Notes: generated from the letters alone by a model not told the origin. Shown: positions 1-9,919, counted from the first letter of the stretch. The stretch is DNA of 64,000 nucleotides from PALSA-1353 sp050014015 (GCA_050014015.1 JBEKEC010000023.1:1-64000), one strand, 5' to 3'. Made by a program: numbers and translations.

Positions 1-594
1 CTGGTAACCCCGCTGCCGGCATTGGCCAGCGGCTCGATCACCTTTGGTTCGCTGAATCGCCTCAGCAAAATCAATCCATCGGTTGTGGCGGCGTGGGCGG
101 AAATACTGCGGGCCGTGCCCGATTCCCGGCTCCACATCCTCGCCGGTCTGGGCAGCCATCGGCAGCGATTGCTCGATCAATTCCGCGAACGGCTCGTCGA
201 TCCCCGGAAAATTGAGTTTATCGACAAGCAATCTCGATTTGAATACCTGAAGCAGTACGGCCGCATCGACATCACCCTGGACACGTTTCCATTTTCCGGA
301 CACACCACCGCATTGGATTCACTCTGGATGGGCGTGCCGGTGGTGACGTTGTCGGGCTGCACGTCCGTGGGCCGGGTTGCTTGCAGCGCGCTGCACAACC
401 TTGGCCTGCCGGAGTTGATCGGGCAAACGCCGAAGGAATATGTTTCGCTTGCCGTTCGACTTTCCGGGGATGTAGCAAAGCTGGCGGACCTGCGAGCCGG
501 CCTGCGCCAGCGAATGCAAAAATCCGCTTTAACCGATGCGGCCCGGTTCACCCTTCAAATGGAGGAGCTCTACGGTCAAGTTTGGCGGCGATGA
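1..594 (+). CDS. SPINDLY/OGT-family glycosyltransferase, 3' part only
   Basis: The reading frame is open from the first base of the window, so this is the C-terminal part of a larger protein whose start lies upstream. The visible residues match the C-terminal catalytic half of the two complete TPR/O-GlcNAc-transferase-like proteins in this window (32913-34871 and 48327-50423): ITFGSLNR, then a segment on ranking and speech-like spacing DxTLDTFPFSGHTT, then DSLWMGVPVVTL and a final TLQMEELY. These are the UDP-sugar-binding portions of the GT41 family. The TPR region, if present, is outside the window. Its last 19 bases overlap the 3' end of the convergent beta-galactosidase gene. The acceptor substrate cannot be inferred. 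Confidence 0.85.
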   Translation: MVTPLPALASGSITFGSLNRLSKINPSVVAAWAEILRAVPDSRLHILAGLGSHRQRLLDQFRERLVDPRKIEFIDKQSRFEYLKQYGRIDITLDTFPFSGHTTALDSLWMGVPVVTLSGCTSVGRVACSALHNLGLPELIGQTPKEYVSLAVRLSGDVAKLADLRAGLRQRMQKSALTDAARFTLQMEELYGQVWRR

Positions 595-2567
595 TGCATT
601 CGCACAACCGCCACGTCAAAACCCGAAAGAATCAGGTCTCCATTGACGGCCCGGCCCGTGAGAAGCTCCTTGCCGGCGGGAAGGCCGGAAATGCGCTGCG
701 CGCTTGAGTTGTGGTTGAGCGCGATGACATAGCGCGTGTTGTTTGCCACGCGATGGATGATCTCAACTTCCGGTGGGGCGGACAGCGGAATGGAAAGGTC
801 CGCCGACGCGATCAGATGCTCAATGAGCAGATCGATTGCCGCTTCGGGGCAGTAGCCCCCGACGTAATAGACTTTGCCTTCGCCGAATTTGTTGACGGTG
901 ACGGCGGGCGAATCGGAAAGCAGGGAGTCGCCGGCCAGCCAGCGTGCGACGGACCTGGCGGTCGTGGGGCGCAGTCGCTCGACGAATGTGGTCAGGGTGA
1001 TGGGCTGGCCATTGATGATGCGCGCGCTGCGCGTCTCTTTGGAGCTTAGGGTTGTCCAATCCTCGATCTCAACACCGGCGAGCTTCGCCAGCAGCCCCGG
1101 CCCAGTTCGCTCGACAATATGGCAATTGATGTCCTTCAATCCACCCTGCGCCCCGAGCACCAATACTCCCCCGCCCGCGACGTATTTTTCCAGTTTGTGA
1201 GCCAGTTCCCGCGTAACGATCTTCTGATGGGGAAGAATCAAGGCCCTGTAGGCATCGAACCGCGAATCCGGCCAGACATAATCCGCGGGGACGTGCCGCA
1301 GCGCCAGTCCCCGCAGCCAGCGAGCGAATTCGGCCTGCCCGCTCTTGGTATAAGTGTTGATCCGGCGTTCGTTGGTTTCGTTGTCAAAATCGCGGAGGAT
1401 CGCGGCGATCTTTACCGGGGCCGCATCGAAAAATTCCGCTGGAAGCTTGCGGATTTCCCGGCCCACGGTTTTGGCCTCCGCGAGCCGGCGGGTGTCTTTG
1501 TTGTCCTGACCGAGCAATCCATGCCAATGCTGTTCGGCGCCGTAGGGGCAGGTCCGCCAGCGGAAAAAGCTCAGGAGTTTCGCGCCGTGGGCGACGGATT
1601 GCCACGCCCACAGCCGCAGCTCGCCGGCGCGGGGCGTGCGCTGGAGATAGCTCATCTGTCCGCCCGGGCCGGATTGTTGCTCGAGGATCGCGTACGGAAA
1701 CGAAAGGCTCCGGGCCTGAACCAGCGCGTTGGCCCGGCCCGGCCAATCCTCCGCGAAAAGCGGATATTGGTCGTGGCTGAAAAAGTCGAGCGCCTTCGCC
1801 AAATCCGGGCCGTTGACGTTGTCAAACAGCCCATTGTGCGTGATGAACCAGCGATGGTTGCGCCGGCGGAGAATCTTCGCCTGCCGGCGCGCAAATCGGA
1901 CGACGGTGTCGCTGATGAAGCGGGATTCGTCCAGAACCTGCGTGGGATTGGGACACGCGCTGGTGGGGTGCGGCAGATCAAGCTGGTCCCAATCGCTATA
2001 AACTTGCGACCAGAACGCGGTTCCCCACGCTTTGTTGAGGTGAGTCAGCGTCCGGTATTTTTCCCGCAGCCAGCGGCGAAACGCCAGCGTATCGCTCGGG
2101 GCATAGCTCACGTCCATGTGGCAATTGAATTCGTTGTCGAGCTGCCAGCCGATGATCTGTTTTTCGCCGGCATAATGCTCGGCCAGAGCCGTGCAGATGC
2201 GGTCGGAAAGTTCGAGATACTTGGGCGAAGTGTAATTGAAATTCCGGCGCGATCCGTGCCGCATTGGAATGCGCTGGAAATTCCACCGCAGGACTTGGGG
2301 GTATTTGTCGGCGATCCAGGCCGGACCGCAATACGTCGGAGTTCCAAAGACCACCTTGACGCCGTACTTCCGGCAGAGGTCGATGACGCGGTCGAAGAGG
2401 TCGAATTGGAATTGGCCCTCCTCCGGTTCAAAATAGCTCCACGCCCCCTCGCCGATCCGGACGAGATCGAACCCGCTGTCGCGCATGCGGCGCAGGTCTG
2501 ACTCGTGGCGCGAGGCCGGCCAGTGTTCGGGGTAATAACAAACTCCCAGGAGAAACCGGTTGATCAT
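576..2567 (-). CDS. Glycoside hydrolase family 42 beta-galactosidase
   Basis: This is a 663-residue GH42-type enzyme expected to release terminal beta-D-galactose from oligosaccharides. From the chosen start the N-terminus reads MINRFLLGVCYYPEHWP, the usual opening of the GH42 TIM barrel. The acid/base glutamate lies in GWQLDNEFNCHMD (about E146) and the nucleophile in YAILEQQSGPGGQ (about E296). A trimerisation-like domain and a short beta domain follow. No signal peptide is visible, so it is probably cytoplasmic. An alternative start 36 bases upstream (2603) adds MIRRLRPLSSTG; neither start has a clear ribosome binding site, and 2567 is preferred because it begins at the family's usual N-terminus. 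It converges on the glycosyltransferase fragment with a 19-nt overlap. Confidence 0.9.
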   Translation of the reverse strand: MINRFLLGVCYYPEHWPASRHESDLRRMRDSGFDLVRIGEGAWSYFEPEEGQFQFDLFDRVIDLCRKYGVKVVFGTPTYCGPAWIADKYPQVLRWNFQRIPMRHGSRRNFNYTSPKYLELSDRICTALAEHYAGEKQIIGWQLDNEFNCHMDVSYAPSDTLAFRRWLREKYRTLTHLNKAWGTAFWSQVYSDWDQLDLPHPTSACPNPTQVLDESRFISDTVVRFARRQAKILRRRNHRWFITHNGLFDNVNGPDLAKALDFFSHDQYPLFAEDWPGRANALVQARSLSFPYAILEQQSGPGGQMSYLQRTPRAGELRLWAWQSVAHGAKLLSFFRWRTCPYGAEQHWHGLLGQDNKDTRRLAEAKTVGREIRKLPAEFFDAAPVKIAAILRDFDNETNERRINTYTKSGQAEFARWLRGLALRHVPADYVWPDSRFDAYRALILPHQKIVTRELAHKLEKYVAGGGVLVLGAQGGLKDINCHIVERTGPGLLAKLAGVEIEDWTTLSSKETRSARIINGQPITLTTFVERLRPTTARSVARWLAGDSLLSDSPAVTVNKFGEGKVYYVGGYCPEAAIDLLIEHLIASADLSIPLSAPPEVEIIHRVANNTRYVIALNHNSSAQRISGLPAGKELLTGRAVNGDLILSGFDVAVVRMHHRRQT

Positions 2568-2686
2568 GCCGGTAGAGGATAGTGGGCGCAATCGCCGGAT
2601 CAAGAAAACGAATCAGGGGCGGCAACGCGCCGCCCCCGGTTCGGTGTGGAAAATGTGTACGAGCGTGGAGGCGAAGCCTTCCACGT

Positions 2687-3592
2687 TTAGCCGGCCGCCC
2701 ACCTGGCCTGACGCCGAGGCCGCTGGAGGCACAGAGCGATTAACCCGAGCGCTGCGATCCGGCCGCTGACCGGCTCGGGAATTGTCGTGATGTTCTGAAT
2801 GGCGTTCTGATCGCCCGAAATAACGTAGGACGATCCGGCCCCTAGAGTCATGTCCCATTCGAATCCCCATTCCCCATCTCCCACGGTCGACGTGCTGACA
2901 TCCGACAACGTGCATGCCGTGGTGGAACTGGAAATGCGATTCAACAGGTTCGGAAAGACATTGGCCTCATATTCCGACGACGCCGGGCTGACGACGGTCT
3001 GGGCCCGCCATCCATTTCCCTGGTCGGTCGCCGTGTTGGCTCCGGAAATCGTCACCGCCTGGCCACTGGTCGAGTTACCAAGATTGAAGTCGGCGTACTC
3101 GAAGAAGTGATAAGTCTGCGGCGACGTTCCATCATTGCTGATCTCGATGGTCTCCGAGAGGTCGGAAGTTTTCGATCCGGCTTGACCGCCGGAAAGGCCG
3201 TAGGTGACCGTAATCAGCAGTCCATGGGACGAGCCATAAGTGATCATGGCCGTGTCGTTCAGGGCGTCGCCGTTGGTGTCGTAGAGCCAGGTCGATGGTG
3301 CGCTGAGGGTGTCGATGCTTACCTGGCCGCCGGTGCTGCCGGTTCGAACCCAGAACCACTCCTGGCTGAGTTGGTTCTGGCCGTTGATGGACCAATTCTC
3401 AACGCCCGCGGGACCAATGGGATCGATGGTAACGGCTGAGTTTCCATCGGTGAGCACGATGTTCGCGGCGTCGCAAGGCCGGGCGGCACAAAGGCCGAAC
3501 AGCCAAGCCGCCGCCGCGGCGGCGGCGCCCACCACAATCGACTTACCTCTGGAAAGGGACTGCGAACGACGATGGACATGATACGTATTCAC
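2687..3592 (-). CDS. PEP-CTERM exported protein
   Basis: A 301-residue secreted protein. It starts at a GTG with a GGAG about 6 nt upstream. The N-terminus is basic and is followed by an Ala-rich hydrophobic segment (residues 19-42) ending near CDAAN, a typical signal peptide. The body is an extracellular beta-rich domain with motifs such as YHFFEYADFNLG. The C-terminus has IPEPVSGRIAALGLIAL followed by a basic tail, which is the PEP-CTERM sorting signal recognised by exosortase. No exosortase gene is in the window. The function of the beta domain is not recognised. Confidence 0.85.
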   Translation of the reverse strand: MNTYHVHRRSQSLSRGKSIVVGAAAAAAAWLFGLCAARPCDAANIVLTDGNSAVTIDPIGPAGVENWSINGQNQLSQEWFWVRTGSTGGQVSIDTLSAPSTWLYDTNGDALNDTAMITYGSSHGLLITVTYGLSGGQAGSKTSDLSETIEISNDGTSPQTYHFFEYADFNLGNSTSGQAVTISGANTATDQGNGWRAQTVVSPASSEYEANVFPNLLNRISSSTTACTLSDVSTSTVGDGEWGFEWDMTLGAGSSYVISGDQNAIQNITTIPEPVSGRIAALGLIALCLQRPRRQARWAAG

Positions 3593-3660
3593 GGCTTTCT
3601 CCGGTCCTCCGTTGCCATTTCTCCCAAGGTACCGACTGGCGCAAGCTCAGCCGGCGCGGC

Positions 3661-4101
3661 TTATCTGTCGCTGTGAATCCGCGACGGCTGGGCCGTCGCC
3701 GGGCGCTCGAACTTGCCGGTCAGCACGTTGGACACGGCCTGTTCGCGCATCCGCGCGGTGAGCTGCAAAAGCTCCTTGTCGGTTGGGGTGTTCTCGAAGA
3801 GAGTGGTGCAGCCGAACATGCGCGCCGTCACCTCCTGGCTCTCCGTGATCGGACCGCCGATCATCGCCCATTTCTGGTTGGGGAATGCCGCCTTAAGATG
3901 GCGCAGGAAATCCCACGCGGACATGTCCGGCATCTTCAGCCCGACCAGCACCATGTCGAAACTGACCATCCGGAGCATATCGATTGCCCGGCGGCCGTTG
4001 TGGGCGGCGTGATAGCTCAACTCTGCCGATGGCCCCGTCGTTGCCGGGGGATCTACACAAATGCCCAAGACGGCGATTTGATCTTCCTGACACTTGAACA
4101 T
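3661..4101 (-). CDS. Degenerate response-regulator receiver domain protein
   Basis: A stand-alone protein of about 146 residues, with an ATG preceded by GAGG at a suitable distance. The fold signature is CheY-like: a first strand IAVLGICVD, then NGRRAIDMLRMVSFDMVLVG, then LKMPDMSAWDFLRHLKAAF. At the phosphorylation site, where the family has LxDxxMP, this protein reads VGLKMP with Gly in place of the Asp. The N-terminal acidic pair is also weak, and the conserved Thr/Ser and Lys are not obvious. It is probably a pseudo-receiver acting in a phosphorylation-independent way. There is no output domain. A start further upstream at 4203 is possible but lacks family similarity. Confidence 0.7.
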   Translation of the reverse strand: MFKCQEDQIAVLGICVDPPATTGPSAELSYHAAHNGRRAIDMLRMVSFDMVLVGLKMPDMSAWDFLRHLKAAFPNQKWAMIGGPITESQEVTARMFGCTTLFENTPTDKELLQLTARMREQAVSNVLTGKFERPATAQPSRIHSDR

Positions 4102-4750
4102 GGCGAACCTCGCAGTGAAATGTGGTTGGGATCGATTCACCGACGCGGCGTTCCGATCGCCCTCCGTTTGATACGCTTTCCTAGAGCGAGATCCGTGCCG
4201 CACGCCGATTTGAAAAAAAGATTGCGCGCAACTCGTCCCCGCCCATCGGCTTGCAAGGTCCGCCGCCCATAGGTCATCAGTTGTCTACAAAAGGGGTAAA
4301 AAGGTTATTTTAACCATCGCCCCCAGGCCGCTTTTTGACCTAACTCCAGCCGGCGAAACGACGGCCAGCCAAACGGGTTATTTTGAACAGCGAGTGTTGG
4401 AATGAACATCCTCTTGGGCGGCCAACGTCCGAGAAAAACGGCGGTGGGGTGTTCCGGGAATGGTTTGTCGGCGGCAGCGGTTCAAAAAAGCGCAAAATCC
4501 GCGCGGCGCGGATGCGCAGAAGGCTGTCATCCGATGACCCTATTCCCGGACCCTCTTACAGGTCGTGCAAACGCGTTCGCGTTGACCGCGGGAGCATTCG
4601 GAAGTATTATTCAGGCCTCTCGGTTGGGCTAAATCAGACTTTAGGATGGGCGATGCTTTCCCGGACGTACGGCTAATATGTGCGGGCCGGGTCGGACGCT
4701 CATCCACTGGATTCGCGATCGATTCGCGATTTTGAGGAGAGGGCCTCATC
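4102..4750. other. Intergenic region upstream of the giant FKBP protein gene
   Basis: About 650 bases without a convincing gene. It separates the divergent receiver gene and the giant exported-protein gene, so it should hold both promoters. A perfect 8-bp inverted repeat with a 1-nt centre (atccgcgc/gcgcggat) lies at 4497-4513. The ribosome binding site GAGGAGAGGG of the downstream gene sits at 4735-4744. Short open frames here (for example 4383-4676) have no recognisable protein features. Confidence 0.5.
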
Positions 4751-7700
4751 ATGTATTTAAAGCCATTTGCATCCGCGAAGACCACCACCACCCGCCGGCA
4801 TGTTTCTCGCGGCCGCCGCCAGATTCTGATCGAGCGGCTCGAATCGCGAGTCCTTCTCTCCGGCGGCGCCATCACCCTTGCGGGCAACTCCGCGAACATC
4901 GCCAACGCCGAAAGCGCGCCCAGCCAGAGCAACTTCACCGACTTTGGCGGTACCGCGGCCGGCGGCAGCGTGCCCCTTACCCGCACTTACACGATTACCA
5001 ACACCGGCACGGGAACGCTCGACACCACACAGCCCACACCAGTCACGATCTCCGGAACCGATGCCAGTGATTTTACCGTCACGACACAGCCGGGCTCGGC
5101 GATTTCGGCCAACGGCGGCACGAGCACGTTTGTCATCACCTTCACCCCGACCGTTGCCGGGCTCGACACCGCGACCGTTACCATCGCCTCCGATGCTTCC
5201 AATGCCCCCTCGTTTACCTTCGATATTCAGGGAACCGCCCTGGCCACCACCTCCCTTACCGGCGGCCTTCTGTACGACACAACCGCCGCCGGAAGCGGCG
5301 CCGTTACCCAGGCCGGCGAACTCCTGATCATGAACTATTCCGGATACCTCACCAACGGCACCGAATTCGATAGCAACACAAACGCAGCCTTCGGCCACGT
5401 TACTCCCTTCGAGTTCAACCTTGGGGCCGGCTCCGTCATCAAGGGCTGGGACGAGGGCTTGGTGGGCGCGCAGGCCGGTGAATCCCGCACGCTGATAATT
5501 CCTGCCAGCCTGGCCTACGGCGCCGCCGGATCCGGGTCTGTTCCCCCCAACGCCACCCTCATCTTCACCACAACCCTGCTCAACGTCGTGAGCCTGGACG
5601 GCGTAGTGAATTCCTCCGACGTTTTCATCGCCGATGGCGATACTTCCATCAGCACCACCGATGGAACGGATTTCGGGCAAGTTGCCGCTTCCGGGCCGGC
5701 AGTCACCCACGACTTTGTGATCAACGAGACACCGAGCGGCCTATCGAGTCTCCTCGCCTCACCGGCAATCACCCTCACCGGAGCCGGCGCATCGTCCTTC
5801 AGCGTGGCTCAGCCAACCATCAGCGGCAATAGCACGGGAACCTTCACAGTCACTTACACTCCCTCACCCGGCTTCTCCACCGCAACGGTCACGATCAATA
5901 ACGCCGCCTACGGCCTTCCCAATCTCACCTTCAACGTCCAAGGCCAGGAACAGGGCACTGGCGCCATCGCCCTCACAGGCAACTCAGCGGCAATCAGCAA
6001 CGGTGAATCCAGCCCCAGCCCGAGCAACTTCACCGATTTTGGCGGGACCGCGGCCGGCGGCAGCGTGCCCCTCACCCGCACTTACACGATTACCAACACC
6101 GGCACGGGAGCGCTCGACACCTTACAGCCCACTCCAGTCACGATCTCCGGGGCCGATGCCAGTGATTTTTCCGTCACCACCCAGCCGGCCGCGACGATCG
6201 CCGCCAGCGGGACGAGCACGTTTGAAATCACCTTCACCCCGACCGCCGCCGCCGGGCTCGACACCGCAACCGTCACCATCGCCAACGATTCCAGCACTCC
6301 CTCGTTCACCTTCGAGATTCAGGGCACCGCCCTGACCACCACGACCCTTGCCGGCGGGCTTCAATACGATACGACCGGCGCCGGCAGCGGCGCCGTTACC
6401 CAGGCGGGCGATCTGCTGATCATGGACTATTCCGGGTACCTCACCGATGGCACGGAATTCGACAGCAACACAAACCCGACGTTCAGCCACGTCTACCCCT
6501 TCGAGTTCAATCTTGGGGCCGGCTCCGTCATCAAGGGCTGGGATCAGGGCCTGGTGGGCATGCAGGCCGGCGAATCGCGCACGCTGATTATTCCTTCCAG
6601 CCTCGGCTACGGCGCCAGCGGAAGTGGGTCTATTCCCCCCAACGCCACCCTCATCTTCACCACGAAGCTGCTCGACTTCGTGAGCGTGGACGGCGTGGTA
6701 AGTCCCAACGACGTTTTCATCCCCGATGGCGATACCTCCCCCAGCGCCACCGATGGAACGTATTTCGGGCACTATACCGATCTCCAACCGGCGGTTACCC
6801 ACACTTTCCTCGTCAACGAGAGCGTCGGCCCTCTTTCGAGTTTCCTCGCCACACCGGAAATCACGCTCGCCGGCGCCGGAGCTTCTTCCTTCAGCGTGAC
6901 TCAGCCGACCTTCAACGGCGGTGGCACTCAGGGAACGTTCACGGTCACCTACACTCCGTCACCCGGAATCACCACGGCGACCGTCACGATCAACAACGCC
7001 GCATCAGCCCAGGGTGATCCCAACGTGACCTTCGACGTCCAGGGCCAGGGCGAGCAAGAGGCCGCTGGGGCTGTCACCGCGGCAAATCAGACCGAAATCA
7101 CCGGGTGGGCTTACGATCCCCTTAATCCCACCGCGTCCATCAACGTCCAGATTGACATCGCCGGCGGACCGGCCGCCCAGACGATTTCCGCCGATCAGAC
7201 GCTCGACAGTCTGCAACTCCTCATCGGCTCCACCAATCACGGGTTCACTTATGACACGCCGATCCTCAGCGCCGGCAATCACGCCGTGAGTGTGTACGCC
7301 ATCGATACGACCACCGGCGATAACGTCCTCATTGGCACGGGAACGATCAACTACCCCGTCACACCGGATGATCTTACGTTCACGCAACAGCCGTCCGATA
7401 CGGGCGCGGGCGACACGATTGCGACGCTTCAGGTAACCGCCATTTCGCCCGTTACCAACGCCACGGACACGTCCTTCACCGGCGCGGTGACCATACATCT
7501 CCTTGAGGCGGGCACGCTTCTGGGTACCAAGACGGCAACCGCCGTCAACGGCGTCGCGACGTTCAGCGGCCTATCGGTGGATACCGCAGGTCGAAACGCC
7601 CTTGTGGCAAGCGCTGCCGGCGTTGATTCGACAAATTCCGCCGCGTTTGACGTCGCGTCGGGTGTTGCAACGCATTTGGCGTTCATCGACCAGCCCACGT

Positions 7701-8269
7701 CATTCTGGCAAGATAGCGCGATGGCAAGCCCCGTTGTGGTGGCTTCGGAGGATCAATTCGGCAACGCAGCGTCCGCAGGCAGCGGGACGCAGATTACGCT
7801 CGGCGTTTCGTCCGAGCCCGCGGGAGCCGTGGTTTCCGGCACGGGCACGAAAACCGCGGTCAACGGCGTGGCATCGTTCGCGGGACTCACGGCGAGCTTG
7901 CAGGGAAACTACGTTCTCATTGCCCGGTCCGGATCATTGACCTCCGCGACCAGCAACTCGTTTGCCGTCGTTCCGCTCATGGTGTCCGAGCGATTTACTT
8001 TCAGCGGCGTTCCACTCAGTTCCGCGGCAATCGCCTTTCAGCAGTCACGAAATTCCCAGGGGTACGCGCCAACCTACGCCCAAGCCCTGGCGGTTCTCGT
8101 CGGCGACGTTGCGGTTTCCACGGCCGCTCCAACTTTTGCGGCTTCGTCTTCCACAGCGCTTCCGGCGTCCACGGCTTCGCCGTTCGCCAGCGGCAACTCG
8201 ACCAGTGACTCCAACCTGGAATCTCAACTGCTGGACGGCGGTTCAGGAGACCAACCGCTACTGAGTTAA
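4751..8269 (+). CDS. Giant exported protein with two FKBP domains in repeated beta-sandwich modules
   Basis: A 1172-residue protein. The N-terminus is basic and carries the planctomycete motif RLESRVLLSGG (residues 29-39), associated with export or surface location. Two near-duplicate modules follow (about residues 38-400 and 405-770). Each has an N-terminal choice-of-anchor-D/HYDIN-like domain (SNFTDFGGTAAGGSVPLTRT), then a complete FKBP-type peptidyl-prolyl isomerase domain (about 168-280 and 535-641) and a second beta domain. FKBP pocket residues are kept in both: YSGYL, EFDSNTN, FEFNLGAGSVIKGW, YG and PPNATLIF. The C-terminal third has Ig-like/filamin-type repeats (FTQQPSDT, NGVATFSGL) and a Ser/Ala-rich tail without a PEP-CTERM or dockerin. 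The start is ATG after GAGGAGAGGG. The 3' end overlaps the convergent gene by 12 nt. Confidence 0.85.
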   Translation: MYLKPFASAKTTTTRRHVSRGRRQILIERLESRVLLSGGAITLAGNSANIANAESAPSQSNFTDFGGTAAGGSVPLTRTYTITNTGTGTLDTTQPTPVTISGTDASDFTVTTQPGSAISANGGTSTFVITFTPTVAGLDTATVTIASDASNAPSFTFDIQGTALATTSLTGGLLYDTTAAGSGAVTQAGELLIMNYSGYLTNGTEFDSNTNAAFGHVTPFEFNLGAGSVIKGWDEGLVGAQAGESRTLIIPASLAYGAAGSGSVPPNATLIFTTTLLNVVSLDGVVNSSDVFIADGDTSISTTDGTDFGQVAASGPAVTHDFVINETPSGLSSLLASPAITLTGAGASSFSVAQPTISGNSTGTFTVTYTPSPGFSTATVTINNAAYGLPNLTFNVQGQEQGTGAIALTGNSAAISNGESSPSPSNFTDFGGTAAGGSVPLTRTYTITNTGTGALDTLQPTPVTISGADASDFSVTTQPAATIAASGTSTFEITFTPTAAAGLDTATVTIANDSSTPSFTFEIQGTALTTTTLAGGLQYDTTGAGSGAVTQAGDLLIMDYSGYLTDGTEFDSNTNPTFSHVYPFEFNLGAGSVIKGWDQGLVGMQAGESRTLIIPSSLGYGASGSGSIPPNATLIFTTKLLDFVSVDGVVSPNDVFIPDGDTSPSATDGTYFGHYTDLQPAVTHTFLVNESVGPLSSFLATPEITLAGAGASSFSVTQPTFNGGGTQGTFTVTYTPSPGITTATVTINNAASAQGDPNVTFDVQGQGEQEAAGAVTAANQTEITGWAYDPLNPTASINVQIDIAGGPAAQTISADQTLDSLQLLIGSTNHGFTYDTPILSAGNHAVSVYAIDTTTGDNVLIGTGTINYPVTPDDLTFTQQPSDTGAGDTIATLQVTAISPVTNATDTSFTGAVTIHLLEAGTLLGTKTATAVNGVATFSGLSVDTAGRNALVASAAGVDSTNSAAFDVASGVATHLAFIDQPTSFWQDSAMASPVVVASEDQFGNAASAGSGTQITLGVSSEPAGAVVSGTGTKTAVNGVASFAGLTASLQGNYVLIARSGSLTSATSNSFAVVPLMVSERFTFSGVPLSSAAIAFQQSRNSQGYAPTYAQALAVLVGDVAVSTAAPTFAASSSTALPASTASPFASGNSTSDSNLESQLLDGGSGDQPLLS

Positions 8270-9919
8270 TGGATTCAGCGGTTGGGTTTCGTCGCCACGG
8301 CGAATTGCCGCCAGGCAGATGCCGAAGGCCGTCGCCAGCAAGATAAGCGCCAGCAGTGTCGCGGCCGCCAATGTCGGCAAACGCATCCAGGCGGGATGCA
8401 AACTGCCCAGGCGGCGCAATGCCGCCAGGCTCAGGCTCTTCTGCGAATAGGTCGCCACCATTCGGCCGAACTCGTCGAAGAACTCGACCAGGATGAAGAG
8501 TGCCGGCATGATTAGGACAACGAAATAGCCGAGTCGAGTATGCCGCCAGGCCAATGCCCCCGTGGCGATGACGGCCAAGAGCCAGGGGAGCGCCGGCGCG
8601 GCGTACCAGGACATGGTGCTGCTGCCTCCCCAAGCGATCATCGATTCGACCCCGTGAGCGCTCATCTCCGCCAGGACGCAACAGAACAACGTCACGATCG
8701 TCGGCGCCGTCCAGGCGCTGCGAAAAACGCTCGAAACTCCCAATCGCTCGCGGCGAAACAGCCACGCCGCCGGCCAGCCCAAAAAAGCGGCTAACAACAG
8801 GCCCTCGTAGATGTGGGTAAACACCGGCGGCGGAAAGAGAAAACACCATCCGCCGACCCATAGTCCGCCATCCAGAAACCATTGCTGGTAGACCGACCGC
8901 CAAAACCACCAATGATCCGGTCGCAGCCAAACCAGAAGGGCCGACAACTTCACGCCGTGGGCATGATTGTAAATCGCCTCCTGCATTGGAAACGGCACGC
9001 CAAAATGCCGAAAACTATCGATGACGATCGGACTGATTACGACGGCGGCGACGAGGAAGAAGATTCCCGCGGCAACGCCGGTTTCCGACCATTTCGTTTC
9101 CCGCCGCCACGCCACCGCCAGCAAACAAATCAAGACGAATGGGATCAGGGCCAAGTCGGTCGCCTTGGTCGCAATGCCCAGGCCCGTCAATGCGCCGATC
9201 GCGGCGGCGTGCCATCTGATGCGCCGTCCGCTCAGAGCCAACGTCCAGGCGACGACGATGACCGCCAGTAGAAAGGCCAATGAATCATTGGCAACGCGGG
9301 TGGAGTTCAATAGAAGCAACGGATGCAATCCGGCCCAAAGGCCGACGGCCATCGCGTATGGCCGCTGGCGGCAGGCCCGCGCGGCCCACGCGAGAATCAC
9401 CGCCAGCGCCGCGGCCCCGAAGCCGACATTCACCAATCGCAGCACCGAGACTGAAACCGCCGAATGATCCGTCCCACCCGCCGCGTTGAAAATCGGGAGC
9501 ATCAGCCAGTAATAAAGCGGCGATTGCTGGGCTTCATAGAGGGGCGGCGTCGGCCCGGGACGGAACTTCGGCCTGTCGCTGCTGAGCCAGAACTGCGGAT
9601 AGAGCTGTCCCCCGGCGCCGATGGTCTGCTTATCAGCCCACTCCGCCTGCGGATACAGCACCACTTGTTTCATCACGGAACCCGGCACATCGGCTTCCTG
9701 GAAGACAGGCGATCGGCCCATTTCGTGGAGATATTCGATGCGTGCGAAGTGTTGATATTCGTCCCACATCTCCATGGGCGGCTCGATGCAACAAAGAATC
9801 ACCCCGCGGCACAAATACGCCGCCACCAGAGCGAAACTGAACCAGCTCATCGCCTTGCCGTGACCGAGATTTGAGGGATTTGAGAGTTCTACCGCCCGAG
9901 CCTGAGCCACACTCATCAA
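8258..9919 (-). CDS. Polytopic membrane protein, DUF2142/GT-C glycosyltransferase-like
   Basis: A 553-residue integral membrane protein with roughly ten or more hydrophobic segments. After the first membrane helix an external loop reads EPPMEMWDEYQHFARIEY, the acidic loop typical of DUF2142 and related GT-C (ArnT/PMT-like) enzymes, which use a polyprenyl-phosphate sugar donor. A second family-like segment is PLYEAQQSPLYYWLMLP. The role is probably sugar transfer to an envelope polymer or protein, but the substrate cannot be deduced. The ATG at 9919 has GGAGA about 5 nt upstream. It is convergent with, and overlaps by 12 nt, the giant FKBP gene. Confidence 0.75.
   Translation of the reverse strand: MMSVAQARAVELSNPSNLGHGKAMSWFSFALVAAYLCRGVILCCIEPPMEMWDEYQHFARIEYLHEMGRSPVFQEADVPGSVMKQVVLYPQAEWADKQTIGAGGQLYPQFWLSSDRPKFRPGPTPPLYEAQQSPLYYWLMLPIFNAAGGTDHSAVSVSVLRLVNVGFGAAALAVILAWAARACRQRPYAMAVGLWAGLHPLLLLNSTRVANDSLAFLLAVIVVAWTLALSGRRIRWHAAAIGALTGLGIATKATDLALIPFVLICLLAVAWRRETKWSETGVAAGIFFLVAAVVISPIVIDSFRHFGVPFPMQEAIYNHAHGVKLSALLVWLRPDHWWFWRSVYQQWFLDGGLWVGGWCFLFPPPVFTHIYEGLLLAAFLGWPAAWLFRRERLGVSSVFRSAWTAPTIVTLFCCVLAEMSAHGVESMIAWGGSSTMSWYAAPALPWLLAVIATGALAWRHTRLGYFVVLIMPALFILVEFFDEFGRMVATYSQKSLSLAALRRLGSLHPAWMRLPTLAAATLLALILLATAFGICLAAIRRGDETQPLNPLTQ

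Noticed and set aside
1119..2501. 460-codon + strand open frame
   Set aside because: It lies opposite the GH42 gene and has no recognisable domain.
4383..4676. 97-codon + strand frame upstream of the giant FKBP gene
   Set aside because: No recognised motif, no ribosome binding site, and it lies in a promoter region.
8016..8930. 304-codon minus-strand open frame
   Set aside because: Overlaps the 3' end of the giant FKBP gene and the DUF2142 gene in another frame, without family similarity.
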